Shown here: one piece after another, positions 7,609 through 16,634 of the stretch
Numbering within the stretch: the first letter of the stretch is position 1
How the letters are laid out: each line of letters starts with the position of its first letter
Source of the DNA: Prosthecomicrobium pneumaticum
GTDB lineage: Bacteria > Pseudomonadota > Alphaproteobacteria > Rhizobiales > Kaistiaceae
DNA: 64,000 nucleotides
Reading direction: 5' to 3'
Assembly (NCBI RefSeq): GCF_014199915.1
Contig: NZ_JACHOO010000004.1
Span: 166,024 to 230,023, forward strand
The notes under the pieces: model-generated
Seen by the model: the letters and a program-made list of their open reading frames with translations, nothing else
The model's database searches: none
What the model was told of the DNA's origin: nothing
Program-made: the position numbers and the translations under genes

Positions 7609-9473
7609 GCGGCGGACCGACCCGCCGCTTCGTGCTCGCGGCCGGCGCCGCGGCGCTCGCCCTTCCGGCGGCGGAGCCCTTCGCCTGGGCGGCCGGCCGA
7701 ACCGGCCTGCACGGCCTGTCGACCTTCGGCGACCTCAGATATCCGGCGGATTTCTCTCACTTCGCCTATCTGAACCCGGAAGCGCCGAAAGGGGGGCGGA
7801 TCAATTTCCAGCCGCCCTACTGGTTCTTCAACCAGGCTCCGAACACCTTCAACACGCTGAACGGCTTCGTGCTGCGCGGCGACGCGCCGCCGCGGATCGA
7901 GCTGCTGTTCGATACGCTGATGGCCTCGGCCGCCGATGAGCCGGACTCCGTCTATGGGCTCCTCGCCGAAAGCGTCGCGGTTTCGGAGGATCGCAACAGC
8001 TTCACTTTCACGCTGCGCGAGGGGCCGCGCTTCCATGACGGCACGCCGCTTACCGCCGAGGATGTCGCCTTCTCGCTGATGCTTCTGAAGGAGAAGGGCC
8101 ACCCGAATCTCTCGCAGCCGATCCGCGAGATGGTATCGGCGACCGCGCCCGACCCGAAGACCGTCGTCGTCACCCTGTCGGGTAAGCAGAACCGCGCGAC
8201 CATCCTGACGGTGGTCGGCCTGCCGGTGTTCTCGAAGGCCTTCTATACGGCGAACGATTTCGAACGGGCGACGCTCACCCCGCCCCCCGGCTCGGGACCC
8301 TATCGTGTCGGCGCGGTCTCGGCCGGGCGCTTCATCGAATATGAGCGCGATCCGGACTATTGGGGCCGCGACCTGCCGGTCAATCGCGGCAGTGCCAATT
8401 TCGACCGCATCCGCATCGATTTCTTCCGCGAGCGCGCGGCCGCCTTCGAGGCGTTCAAGAAGGGCGACATCACCTTCCGCGAGGAGTTCACCTCGATCAC
8501 CTGGGCGCGCGACTACAACTTTCCCGCCGTCGCCGACGGACGGGTGAAGAAGTCGCTGTTCGATGCCGAACAGCGGCCGTCCTTCCAGGGCCTGTTCTTC
8601 AACACGCGGCGGCCGAAATTCGCCGATCCGCGGACCCGCCAGGCGATCGCGCTCGCCTTCGATTTCGAGTGGTCGAACAAGAATCTCTTCTTCGACGCCT
8701 ATCAGCGGCTCGCCTCCTATTTCGAGAAGTCCGACTTCAAGGCCGAGGGCGAGCCGACTCCGGCAGAGCTGGCCCTCCTCGAACCCTATCGGGCCGAGCT
8801 GCCGGAGGCGGTGTTCGGCCCCGCCTATGTTCCGCCGAAGACCGACGGCTCCGGCCGCGACCGGACCATGCTGCGGCAGGCCTCACAGCTTCTCGCCGCG
8901 GCGGGCTGGACGCGCGGGGGATCGGGCCTCGTCGATGCGTCGGGCGCGCGGCTGACCGTCGAATTCCTGATCGACGCCGAGGTCTTCGTGCGCGTCCTGT
9001 CGCCCTATGCGGAGAACCTGCGGGCGATCGGCGTCGACGCCTCGATCCGCCAGATCGATCCCGCGCAATATCAGGCGCGGCAGAACGATTACGATTTCGA
9101 CATCGTGCTCAGCGCCGTCTCGCTCTCGGCGACACCCCTCGACGGGCTCGAGACGCTGTTCGGCTCCAGGGCCGCCGACTCGCCGGGCACCTATAACTTC
9201 TCCGGCATCAAGGAGCCGGTGGTCGACGCGCTGATCGGCAAGGTCGCGACGGTCGGCTCGCGCGACGAACTGATCGCGATCACCCGCTCGATCGACCGCA
9301 TCCTGCGCGCCAGGCACTATTGGGTGCCGGCCTGGTTCCAGCCGAACCATCGGGTGGCGCATTGGGACCTGTTCGGCTGGCCGGCGGAGAAGCCGCCTTA
9401 CGCCTTCTCGCCCGAGACCAGCTGGTGGTTCGACGCCGACAGGGCGCAGGCCGCCGGCAAGCCGAACGGGTGA
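7605..9473 (+). CDS. Peptide ABC transporter substrate-binding protein (family 5), copy 2
   Basis: A 622-residue paralogue of the preceding gene, with the same FxYLNPEAPKGGRIN start of the mature domain and FHDGTPLTAEDVAFSL core, so the pair arose by tandem duplication. The N-terminus has TRRFVLAAGAAALALP, a twin-arginine-like or short Sec signal. The GTG at 7605 (GTGA overlap with the upstream stop) is the natural coupled start; earlier in-frame codons are shadows of copy 1. Two binding proteins feeding one permease pair suggests a broadened substrate range. The yejB start follows 13 bp after the stop. Confidence 0.9.
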   Translation: MSGGPTRRFVLAAGAAALALPAAEPFAWAAGRTGLHGLSTFGDLRYPADFSHFAYLNPEAPKGGRINFQPPYWFFNQAPNTFNTLNGFVLRGDAPPRIELLFDTLMASAADEPDSVYGLLAESVAVSEDRNSFTFTLREGPRFHDGTPLTAEDVAFSLMLLKEKGHPNLSQPIREMVSATAPDPKTVVVTLSGKQNRATILTVVGLPVFSKAFYTANDFERATLTPPPGSGPYRVGAVSAGRFIEYERDPDYWGRDLPVNRGSANFDRIRIDFFRERAAAFEAFKKGDITFREEFTSITWARDYNFPAVADGRVKKSLFDAEQRPSFQGLFFNTRRPKFADPRTRQAIALAFDFEWSNKNLFFDAYQRLASYFEKSDFKAEGEPTPAELALLEPYRAELPEAVFGPAYVPPKTDGSGRDRTMLRQASQLLAAAGWTRGGSGLVDASGARLTVEFLIDAEVFVRVLSPYAENLRAIGVDASIRQIDPAQYQARQNDYDFDIVLSAVSLSATPLDGLETLFGSRAADSPGTYNFSGIKEPVVDALIGKVATVGSRDELIAITRSIDRILRARHYWVPAWFQPNHRVAHWDLFGWPAEKPPYAFSPETSWWFDADRAQAAGKPNG

Positions 9474-9486
9474 GATCGACGCGCTC

Positions 9487-10596
9487 ATGGCCGCCTACAT
9501 CCTCCGCCGCCTGCTCCTGATGATCCCGACGCTCGTCGGCATCCTCGCCATCTCCTTCGTCGTCGTGCAGTTCGCCCCCGGCGGCCCGGTCGAGCGGGTC
9601 ATCGCGCAATTGCAGGGCAGCGACGTCACGGCGTCGAGCCGGCTGGGCGGCGGCGGGGCGGGGGATTTCGCCAGCCAGAATCTCGACGCCGGCGCGACCG
9701 ACGCCGTTTCCTCGCGCTATCGCGGCGCGCAGGGACTCGATCCGGAATTCATCAGGCAGCTCGAGCGCCAGTTCGGGTTCGACAAGCCGCCGCTCGAACG
9801 CTTCGGGCTGATGCTGTGGAACTATCTGCGCTTCGATTTCGGCCAGAGCTTCTTCCGCGACATCTCGGTCGTCGACCTGATCCTCGAGAAGATGCCGGTC
9901 TCGATCTCGCTCGGCCTGTGGATGACGCTCCTCTCCTACGGCATCTCGATCCCGCTCGGCGTCGCCAAGGCGGTGCGCGAGGGCTCCCGCTTCGACGTCT
10001 GGACCTCGGCGGTGGTGATCGTCGCCTATGCCATCCCCGGCTTCCTGTTCGCCGTGCTGCTGATCGTGCTGTTCGCCGGCGGCTCCTTCTTCGACTGGTT
10101 CCCCTTGCGCGGCCTCACCTCCGACAACTGGAGCCAGCTCTCCTGGCCCGCCCGCATCCTCGATTACTTCTGGCATCTCGCCCTGCCGCTGCTCGCCATG
10201 TCGCTTTCCGCCTTCGCGACGACGACGCTGCTGACGAAGAACTCGTTCCTCGACGAGATCCGCAAGCAATACGTCGTCACCGCAAGGATGAAGGGTCTTT
10301 CCGAGCGCCGCGTGCTCTACGGCCACGTCTTCCGCAACGCCATGCTGATCGTCGTCGCCGGCTTTCCCGGCGCCTTCATCGGCGCCTTCTTCACGGGCGC
10401 GCTGCTGATCGAGCAGATCTTCTCGCTCGACGGACTCGGCCTGCTGAGCTTCGATTCGGTGATGGGGCGCGACTATCCGGTGGTGTTCGCGACGCTCTAC
10501 ATCTTCTCGCTGATGGGCCTCGTCGTCGGCCTGATCTCCGACCTCACCTATACCTGGATCGATCCGCGGATCGATTTCGAAAGCCGGGAGGTCTGA
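9487..10596 (+). CDS. yejB: Peptide ABC transporter permease YejB
   Basis: A 369-residue inner-membrane permease. It begins with the characteristic IxRRLLLMIPTLVGILAISF first transmembrane helix of the DppB/OppB class, then a periplasmic loop, and ends with the binding-protein-dependent transport domain. The EAA-like loop near DEIRKQYVVTARMKGLSERR contacts the ATPase. It pairs with YejE three bases downstream. Membrane segments are plain at residues ~9-30, ~140-165, ~175-200, ~230-250, ~285-310 and ~335-355 (by eye). Confidence 0.93.
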   Translation: MAAYILRRLLLMIPTLVGILAISFVVVQFAPGGPVERVIAQLQGSDVTASSRLGGGGAGDFASQNLDAGATDAVSSRYRGAQGLDPEFIRQLERQFGFDKPPLERFGLMLWNYLRFDFGQSFFRDISVVDLILEKMPVSISLGLWMTLLSYGISIPLGVAKAVREGSRFDVWTSAVVIVAYAIPGFLFAVLLIVLFAGGSFFDWFPLRGLTSDNWSQLSWPARILDYFWHLALPLLAMSLSAFATTTLLTKNSFLDEIRKQYVVTARMKGLSERRVLYGHVFRNAMLIVVAGFPGAFIGAFFTGALLIEQIFSLDGLGLLSFDSVMGRDYPVVFATLYIFSLMGLVVGLISDLTYTWIDPRIDFESREV

Positions 10597-10599
10597 GGC

Positions 10600-11751
10600 A
10601 TGGCGGTCACGACCCCCTCTGCGGCGGAGTTGGGCGCGCCGCCGGCCCGCCGCCGTCTGGTCCTCTCGCCGCTCAACCAGCGCCGCTGGCGGAATTTCAA
10701 GGCGAACCGGCGGGGCTACTGGTCGCTCTGGATCTTCCTCGTCCTCTTCGTCCTGTCGCTGTTTGCCGAGTTCATCGCCAATGACCGGCCGATCCTCGCC
10801 GTCTACAAGGGCGAGTATCTGATGCCGATCTTCGTCGACTATCCGGAGGAGAAGTTCGGCGGCTTCCTCGCGACCACCGACTATCGTGACCCCTTCATCC
10901 AGGACGAGATCGCGGCGCATGGCTGGATGGTCTGGCCGCCGATCCGCTACTCCTACCGCTCGGTGAACAACGAGGTGGCGACCCCGGTGCCCGCCGCGCC
11001 CTGGTGGATGCTCGATGCCGGCCAGCGCTGCAGCGCCTATCCGCAGGGCGACGCCGACCCCAATTGCCGGCTCGGCAATTTCAACTGGCTCGGCACCGAC
11101 AATCAGGGTCGCGACGTCGCCGCCCGGCTGATCTACGGCTTCCGCATCTCGGTCCTCTTCGGCCTGATCCTCGCTCTGATCTCCTCGGTGATCGGTGTGC
11201 TCGCCGGCGCGGTGCAGGGCTATTTCGGCGGCTGGACCGACCTTCTCTTCCAGCGTTTCATCGAGATCTGGACGGCGATCCCCTCGCTCTATCTGCTGCT
11301 CATCGTCTCCTCGGTGATCGCGCCGAGCTTCTGGGTGCTGCTCGGCATCCTGCTCCTCTTCTCCTGGGTGGCGCTCGTCGGCGTCGTCCGCGCGGAGTTC
11401 CTGCGCGCCCGCAATTTCGAGTATGTCCGCGCCGCCCGCGCCCTCGGCGTCGGCAACCGCACCATCATGGCGCGGCACCTCCTGCCGAACGCCATGGTGG
11501 CGACGCTCACCTTCCTGCCCTTCATCCTCAACGGCTCGATCACCACGCTGACCTCGCTCGATTTCCTCGGCCTCGGCCTGCCGCCCGGCTCGCCCTCGCT
11601 CGGCGAACTGCTCTCGCAGGGCCGCAGCAATCTCGAAGCCCCTTGGCTCGGCCTGACCGGCTTCGCCGTGATCTCGGTGATGCTCTCCCTCCTCATCTTC
11701 ATCGGCGAGGCGGCCCGCGACGCATTCGACCCGCGCAAGACCTTCGCGTAG
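10600..11751 (+). CDS. yejE: Peptide ABC transporter permease YejE
   Basis: A 383-residue partner permease of the DppC/OppC class. The N-terminus has the NQRRWRNFKANRRGYWSLW segment typical of YejE, one membrane span, and a long periplasmic loop (YKGEYLMPIFVDYP...) specific to YejE. The core permease domain follows, with the EAA-type loop EFLRARNFEYVRAARALGV. The last ten codons, including the stop, fall inside a 36-bp direct repeat (11721-11756) whose second copy lies beyond the toxin-antitoxin cassette at 12554-12589. The gene itself looks intact. Confidence 0.93.
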   Translation: MAVTTPSAAELGAPPARRRLVLSPLNQRRWRNFKANRRGYWSLWIFLVLFVLSLFAEFIANDRPILAVYKGEYLMPIFVDYPEEKFGGFLATTDYRDPFIQDEIAAHGWMVWPPIRYSYRSVNNEVATPVPAAPWWMLDAGQRCSAYPQGDADPNCRLGNFNWLGTDNQGRDVAARLIYGFRISVLFGLILALISSVIGVLAGAVQGYFGGWTDLLFQRFIEIWTAIPSLYLLLIVSSVIAPSFWVLLGILLLFSWVALVGVVRAEFLRARNFEYVRAARALGVGNRTIMARHLLPNAMVATLTFLPFILNGSITTLTSLDFLGLGLPPGSPSLGELLSQGRSNLEAPWLGLTGFAVISVMLSLLIFIGEAARDAFDPRKTFA

Positions 11752-11756
11752 GATGG
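11721..11756 (+). repeat. 36-bp direct repeat, left copy (yejE 3' end)
   Basis: It begins CGCATTCGACCCG and ends TTCGCGTAGGATGG. It matches 12554-12589 at 35 of 36 positions (C here, T in the right copy). This copy holds the authentic end and TAG stop of yejE. The two copies bracket the PIN toxin-antitoxin pair. Confidence 0.9.
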
Positions 11757-11775
11757 GAGCCGAAGGAGCCGAACG

Positions 11776-12021
11776 ATGAACACGCTCGTCAGGAGCCACT
11801 ATCCGGCATCGCGCCTGCCTGAAGAGTTGCGCGGCAGCATCGCCCCTCGCGCGCGGGTCACGGTCACGGTGTCCGTCGAGCCGCCGACCGCTCGCGAGCC
11901 GACTCTGCGGGAGATCGTCGGTCGCCTCGATCCCTTGCGTGCCGAGGGCCGCATCGCGGCCGTGACGGTCGACGAGGCGGTCGCGCAGGTCCAGGCGTTG
12001 CGGGACGACAGCCCTTCCTGA
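11776..12021 (+). CDS. Putative antitoxin of a PIN-type toxin-antitoxin pair
   Basis: An 81-residue protein with no family I can name. It has a basic N-terminus, a beta-prone RARVTVTVSVEPP stretch, and a C-terminal helix rich in Ala/Val/Asp (VDEAVAQVQALRDD). The antitoxin role is inferred from position: its stop shares one base with the start of the PIN-domain gene, the usual translationally coupled order of antitoxin first and toxin second. A Shine-Dalgarno-like GAAGGAG precedes the ATG at 11776. It lies within the repeat-bounded insertion. Confidence 0.6.
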   Translation: MNTLVRSHYPASRLPEELRGSIAPRARVTVTVSVEPPTAREPTLREIVGRLDPLRAEGRIAAVTVDEAVAQVQALRDDSPS

Positions 12022-12488
12022 TGTGTGTCTACCTCGATACCAATTTTTTCATCGGCCTGGTGGAGGGAGACGCGGCCCAGCGCGACGCCGCGCACCGGGT
12101 GGTGGAGAATGCCGGCGGAGGTCGGGCGACGCTCGTGACGAGCGAGCTCACGCTCGGCGAAGTCCTCGTCGAGCCCTATCGGCTCGCGGCCGTCGATCCG
12201 CACGCCTCGGCGGCGCTTCTCGACGTTTATGGCGACGTCGTTTCGGAACCGTTCGTGCACGCGTTGATCCCCATCGATCGGGATATCTTGCAAAGCGCGG
12301 CGCAACGGCGCGCGGCGAGGCCGGCCCTCCAATTCCTCGATGCGATTCATCTCGCGACCGCAGAAGCGGCGCGTTGCACGATACTCCTCAGCAGCGACCA
12401 GCGCATCCTGACGGCGGAGCAGCAGGGCCTCGAGCGGATCGAGGTGTCGGCTGACGGTCTCTCCGCCTTCGCGGAGCGGTTGGCATGA
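12021..12488 (+). CDS. PIN-domain toxin (VapC-like ribonuclease)
   Basis: A 155-residue PIN-domain protein. The acidic metal-binding residues expected of the fold are present: Asp in VYLDTNFFIGL near residue 6, Glu in TSELTLGEVL near 42, Asp in FLDAIHLATAEA near 114, and a last Asp in LLSSDQRIL. Such proteins are Mg2+-dependent RNases that cleave tRNA or rRNA when freed from antitoxin. The start overlaps the upstream stop by one base (TGATG). Target RNA and activity are unknown. A solitary PIN nuclease with an unrelated upstream gene is less likely given the coupling. Confidence 0.82.
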   Translation: MCVYLDTNFFIGLVEGDAAQRDAAHRVVENAGGGRATLVTSELTLGEVLVEPYRLAAVDPHASAALLDVYGDVVSEPFVHALIPIDRDILQSAAQRRAARPALQFLDAIHLATAEAARCTILLSSDQRILTAEQQGLERIEVSADGLSAFAERLA

Positions 12489-12553
12489 TGGCGTGCCGCC
12501 CCCTTCCAGATCGCAGTTCCCTCGGTCCGGATCAGCGGTGGACTCGTCGTGGC

Positions 12554-12589
12554 CGCATTCGACCCGTGCAAGACCTTCGCGTAGGATGG
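12554..12589 (+). repeat. 36-bp direct repeat, right copy
   Basis: Second copy of the yejE 3' end, differing by one base from 11721-11756. It is out of context here: it would encode the last residues of YejE plus stop but has no gene in front. It ends 61 bp before the yejF start. Confidence 0.9.
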
Positions 12590-12650
12590 CGTCTTGGGAG
12601 TGGAGCGATGCGCGCCGCGCTACGATGGCCTGGAGCCCAGTAACTGACGC

Positions 12651-14282
12651 ATGACCGACGCGCCCCTCCTCTCCGTCGAAGATCTTTCGGTCCATTTCGT
12701 CCAGGGCGGCCAGCGCTCGGTCGCGGTCGATCATGTGTCGTTCACGGTCGGCCGCGGCGAGACCGTCGCGCTCGTCGGTGAATCGGGCTCCGGCAAGTCC
12801 GTCACGGCGCTGTCGATCGTCAAGCTCTTGCCCTATCCCCCCGCCGAGCACCCTTCGGGCCGCATCGTCTTCAGGGGAGAGGACCTCCTCGCCGCCTCGC
12901 AGAAGGCGCTCCGCAAGGTCCGCGGCAACGACGTCACGATGATCTTTCAGGAGCCGATGACGTCGCTCAACCCGCTCCACACCATCGAGCGGCAGATTAC
13001 GGAAATCCTCGAACTGCATCGCGGCGTCCGCGGCGCCAGGGCGCGGGCGCGCGTGCTGCAGCTGCTCGAGGAGGTCGGCATCCGCGACGCCGGGAAGCGG
13101 CTCGACGCCTATCCGCACCAGCTCTCCGGCGGCCAGCGCCAGCGCGTGATGATCGCCATGGCTCTCGCCAACGAGCCGGACCTGCTGATCGCCGACGAGC
13201 CGACCACCGCCCTCGACGTCACCGTTCAGGCGCAGATCCTCGCCCTCCTCAAGGAAATCCAGACCCGCACCGGCATGGCGCTCCTCTTCATCACGCACGA
13301 TCTCGGCATCGTGCGGAAGATCGCCGACCGGGTCTGCGTGATGACGGGTGGCAAGATCGTCGAGGCTGGTCCGACCGCCGAGATCTTCGCCGCGCCCAGG
13401 CACGCCTATACCCGCAAGCTGCTCGCCGCCGAACCGAGGGGCGTGCCGCCCGCGGCCGATCCGTCCGGCGACGTGGTGATGAAGGCCGACGATCTGAAGG
13501 TCTGGTTCCCGATCCGGCGCGGCTTCTTCCGCCGCACGGTCGACCATGTCCGGGCGGTCGACGGAGTGGATGTCGCGGTGCGGCGCGGCGAGACGGTCGG
13601 CGTCGTCGGCGAGTCGGGCTCGGGCAAGACGACGCTCGGCCTCGCGCTCCTTCGGCTGATCGCCTCCGAAGGGCCGATCGCCTTTCGCGGCGTGCGCATC
13701 GACGGCCGCAATTCGGGCGCGCTCAGGCCGCTGCGGCGGCACATGCAGGTGGTCTTCCAGGATCCGTTCGGCTCGCTGTCGCCGCGCATGTCGGTCGCCG
13801 ACATCATCGGCGAGGGACTGCGCGTCCATGAGCCCGGCCTCGCAGCGCCGGCGCGCGAGGCGCGCGTCGTCAAGGCGCTCGAGGAGGTCGGGCTCGACCC
13901 CGCGACCCGCCACCGCTACCCGCACGAGTTCTCCGGCGGCCAGCGGCAGCGCATCGCGATCGCCCGGGCGATGGTACTCGAGCCGGAATTCGTGCTGCTC
14001 GACGAGCCGACCTCGGCGCTCGACATGTCGGTGCAGGCGCAGGTCGTCGACCTGTTGCGCGAGCTGCAGGCCCGGCACGGCCTCGCCTATCTCTTCATCT
14101 CGCACGATCTGCGCGTGGTGCGGGCGCTCGCCAACGAGGTGATCATCATGCGCGGCGGCAAGGTCGTCGAGCGCGGGCCGTCGGAGAAGATCTTCACGGC
14201 GCCCGAGACCGATTATACCAAGGCTCTGATCGCCGCCGCCTTCGACATCGAGACGGCGCGAGAGGGCGTCGTCTCGCAATAG
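12651..14282 (+). CDS. yejF: Peptide ABC transporter, fused double ATP-binding protein YejF
   Basis: A 543-residue protein with two complete ABC modules. Module 1 has Walker A GESGSGKS (about residue 44), signature LSGGQRQR and Walker [13 protein letters not shown]. Module 2 repeats GESGSGKTT (about residue 322), FSGGQRQR and [11 protein letters not shown]. It energises YejBE. In the ancestral operon it would follow yejE directly; here it is displaced by the toxin-antitoxin cassette, so its transcription depends on read-through or on a promoter within the 160-bp gap. Length and domain order are normal for YejF. Confidence 0.93.
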   Translation: MTDAPLLSVEDLSVHFVQGGQRSVAVDHVSFTVGRGETVALVGESGSGKSVTALSIVKLLPYPPAEHPSGRIVFRGEDLLAASQKALRKVRGNDVTMIFQEPMTSLNPLHTIERQITEILELHRGVRGARARARVLQLLEEVGIRDAGKRLDAYPHQLSGGQRQRVMIAMALANEPDLLIADEPTTALDVTVQAQILALLKEIQTRTGMALLFITHDLGIVRKIADRVCVMTGGKIVEAGPTAEIFAAPRHAYTRKLLAAEPRGVPPAADPSGDVVMKADDLKVWFPIRRGFFRRTVDHVRAVDGVDVAVRRGETVGVVGESGSGKTTLGLALLRLIASEGPIAFRGVRIDGRNSGALRPLRRHMQVVFQDPFGSLSPRMSVADIIGEGLRVHEPGLAAPAREARVVKALEEVGLDPATRHRYPHEFSGGQRQRIAIARAMVLEPEFVLLDEPTSALDMSVQAQVVDLLRELQARHGLAYLFISHDLRVVRALANEVIIMRGGKVVERGPSEKIFTAPETDYTKALIAAAFDIETAREGVVSQ

Positions 14283-14310
14283 CCGCCAGGAAAAGATCAA
14301 GACCCCCATC

Positions 14311-15255
14311 ATGAAACCGGCCATCCTGCTCGCCACGGGCCCCTGGAATCCCAAGCTCTGGGAGGGGCCGCTCGCCGCGGCCGATCCCGACCGGCCGGTC
14401 TTCACCTATCCCGACGTTCCGGACCGCGCCGCGGTCCGCTACGCGCTGCTCTGGAAGTCGCCGGCCGATGCGCTCGCCCGCCTGCCCAATCTCGCGGCGA
14501 TCTTCTCGCTCGGCGCCGGCGTCGATCACGTCGTCGGGCTCGACCTGCCGCCTGTGCCGATCGTGCGGATCGTCGATCCCGATCTCACCATGCGGATGAC
14601 CGAGCACGTCGTGCTCCATGTGCTCTATCACCACCGCAAAATTCCGCAGTATCAGGAGCAGCAGAAGAAGCACATCTGGCGCGAACTGCGTCAGCCGGCG
14701 GCGAACGCCGTCCGGGTCGGCATCATGGGCCTCGGCGAACTCGGCCGCGACGCCGCCGACGTGCTGGTCCGGCTCGGCTTCCAGGTTTCGGGCTGGAGCC
14801 GGACGGCGAAGGCCGTGCCGGGCGTCGCCTGCTTCGCCGGAGCGGACGGCCTCGCGCCCTTCCTCGCCCGCACCGACATCCTCGTCGTCCTCCTGCCGCT
14901 CACCCCCGGGACGCGCGGCATTCTCGACCGTCGGGTCTTCGAAGGGCTGGCGCGCGACGGCGCGCTGCCCGGCCCCGTTGTGATCAATGCCGGCCGCGGC
15001 GGGCTGCAGAACGAGGCGGACCTCCTCGCCGCGCTCGACGACGGCACGCTCGCCGGGGCGAGCCTCGACGTCTTCGTCAACGAGCCGCTCGCCAAGGAGA
15101 GCCGGTTCTGGGATCATCCCCGCGTGATGCTGACGCCGCATGCCGCCGCCTCGAGCGAGGCTTCGGCGCTCGCGCCCGGCATCCTCGCGCAGATCGAGGC
15201 CTTCGAGCGGGGCGAGCCCCTGCGCAATCTCGTCGATCGCGAACGCGCCTATTAG
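14311..15255 (+). CDS. ghrA: Glyoxylate/hydroxypyruvate reductase A
   Basis: A 314-residue D-2-hydroxyacid dehydrogenase reducing glyoxylate and hydroxypyruvate with NAD(P)H. The Rossmann dinucleotide loop is GIMGLGELGRDAA near residues 134-146. Catalytic positions are recognisable: Arg in INAGRGGLQNEADLL, Glu in FVNEPLAKESRFW and His in TPHAAASS. The early LFSLGAGVDHV-type segment (IFSLGAGVDH) matches GhrA. It follows yejF by 28 bp, and the thymidine phosphorylase start is 10 bp after its stop, so it may be cotranscribed with either. The hydroxyacid actually used in vivo cannot be read from sequence. Confidence 0.88.
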   Translation: MKPAILLATGPWNPKLWEGPLAAADPDRPVFTYPDVPDRAAVRYALLWKSPADALARLPNLAAIFSLGAGVDHVVGLDLPPVPIVRIVDPDLTMRMTEHVVLHVLYHHRKIPQYQEQQKKHIWRELRQPAANAVRVGIMGLGELGRDAADVLVRLGFQVSGWSRTAKAVPGVACFAGADGLAPFLARTDILVVLLPLTPGTRGILDRRVFEGLARDGALPGPVVINAGRGGLQNEADLLAALDDGTLAGASLDVFVNEPLAKESRFWDHPRVMLTPHAAASSEASALAPGILAQIEAFERGEPLRNLVDRERAY

Positions 15256-15265
15256 GAGGCCGCCG

Positions 15266-16591
15266 ATGCTGCCGCAGGAGATCATCCGCCGGAAGCGCGA
15301 GGGCGAGGCGCTCACCGCCGACGAGATCCGCTTCATGGTCGACGGGCTCACCCGCGGCTCGGTGACCGAGGGTCAGGTCGCGGCGCTCGCCATGGCGGTG
15401 TTCTTCCGCGGCATGGGCCGCGACGAGGCGGTGGCGCTCACCCTCGCCATGCGCGATTCGGGCACCGTGCTCGACTGGTCGCAGCTCGACGGGCCGGTGG
15501 TCGACAAGCATTCGACCGGCGGCATCGGCGACAATGTCTCGCTGATGCTCGCCCCGGCGCTCGCCGCCTGCGGCGCTTTCGTGCCGATGATCTCCGGCCG
15601 CGGGCTCGGCCATACCGGCGGGACGCTCGACAAGCTCGATGCGATCCCCGGCTATATCAGCCAGCCCTCGAACGAGCGCTTCGCCGCGGTGGTCCGCTCG
15701 GTCGGCACGGCGATCATCGGCCAGACCGCCGAGCTCGCGCCGGCCGACAAGCGGCTCTATGCGATCCGCGACGTGACCGCGACGGTCGAATCGATCCCGC
15801 TCATCACCGCCTCGATCCTGTCGAAGAAGCTCGCCGCGGGGCTCGGCGCGCTGGTGCTCGACGTCAAGACCGGCTCCGGCGCCTTCATGCCGACGCTCGA
15901 GGGCGCCCGCGCGCTCGCCGAGAGCCTCGTCGCGGTCGCGAACGGCGCGGGCCTGCGGACGACGGCGCTCGTCACCGACATGGACGAGCCGCTCGCCTCG
16001 GCCGCCGGCAATGCGGTCGAGGTGCGCAACGCCGTCGACTTCCTGACCGGCGCGCGGATCGACCCGCGCCTCTTCGAGGTGACCGTGGCGCTCGGCGGCG
16101 AGTTGCTCGCGACCGCCGGCCTCGCCGAGACGGCGGAAAGCGGACGGCGCCAGATAGAGATCGCGCTCGGCAGCGGCAGGGCGGCCGATCTCTTCGGCCG
16201 CATGGTCGCGGCGCTCGGCGGACCGGCCGATTTCGTCGAGCGGGCGGCCGATCATCTGCCCGGCGCGCCGATGGTGGCGGACGTCTTCGCCGAGGCTTCG
16301 GGGATCGTCACGGCGATCGACACGCGCGGCGTCGGCGTCGCCGTCGTCGAGCTCGGCGGCGGGCGGCGCACCGCGACGGACCGGATCGATCCGGCGGTCG
16401 GCTTCACGGATCTCGCGCCGCGCGGCGCGGCGGCCGGGCCGGATCGGCCGATCGGCCGCGTCCATGCCCGCTCGGCCGAGGACGCGGCGCGCGGCGCCGC
16501 GCTCCTTCGGGCCGCCTATCGGATCGGCGATACGCCGCCGCAGGCGCGGCCGGTGATCCACGAGCGGATCGACGTCGCCGCGGCAGGCTGA
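15266..16591 (+). CDS. deoA: Thymidine phosphorylase
   Basis: A 441-residue enzyme that phosphorolyses thymidine to thymine and 2-deoxyribose-1-phosphate in pyrimidine salvage. Diagnostic motifs are VDKHSTGGIGDNVSL (phosphate loop, about residues 79-93) and the pyrimidine phosphorylase signature SGRGLGHTGGTLDKLD (about 112-127), followed by VLDVKTGSGAFM. The ATG at 15266 has a good TAGGAGG ribosome site six bases upstream; the longer frame from 15140 is a shadow of ghrA. It converges on hrpB with a 43-bp gap. No other deo genes are adjacent. Confidence 0.95.
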   Translation: MLPQEIIRRKREGEALTADEIRFMVDGLTRGSVTEGQVAALAMAVFFRGMGRDEAVALTLAMRDSGTVLDWSQLDGPVVDKHSTGGIGDNVSLMLAPALAACGAFVPMISGRGLGHTGGTLDKLDAIPGYISQPSNERFAAVVRSVGTAIIGQTAELAPADKRLYAIRDVTATVESIPLITASILSKKLAAGLGALVLDVKTGSGAFMPTLEGARALAESLVAVANGAGLRTTALVTDMDEPLASAAGNAVEVRNAVDFLTGARIDPRLFEVTVALGGELLATAGLAETAESGRRQIEIALGSGRAADLFGRMVAALGGPADFVERAADHLPGAPMVADVFAEASGIVTAIDTRGVGVAVVELGGGRRTATDRIDPAVGFTDLAPRGAAAGPDRPIGRVHARSAEDAARGAALLRAAYRIGDTPPQARPVIHERIDVAAAG

Positions 16592-16634
16592 GCGCGCGAG
16601 GAGACGGCACGCGGGGTCGGCGAGGCCGCCGCGC

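Larger units (their letters stand above)
11721..12589. mobile_element. Toxin-antitoxin cassette inserted in the yej operon, bounded by direct repeats
   Basis: The yej cistrons normally follow one another directly, but here about 830 bp carrying a two-gene PIN module separates yejE from yejF. The segment is bounded by a 36-bp direct repeat made from the yejE 3' end, so the duplication is visible in the sequence. This is the footprint expected of insertion at a gene 3' end that regenerates the target. No integrase, transposase or terminal inverted repeat is present, so the mechanism is unknown; the element may be a non-autonomous cassette or a recombination product. The insertion leaves yejE and yejF intact. 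Confidence 0.55.

Noticed and set aside
11757-12553. An integrase or transposase within the repeat-bounded insertion.
   Set aside because: Only the two small TA genes have coding character; the remaining frames are antisense shadows of them.
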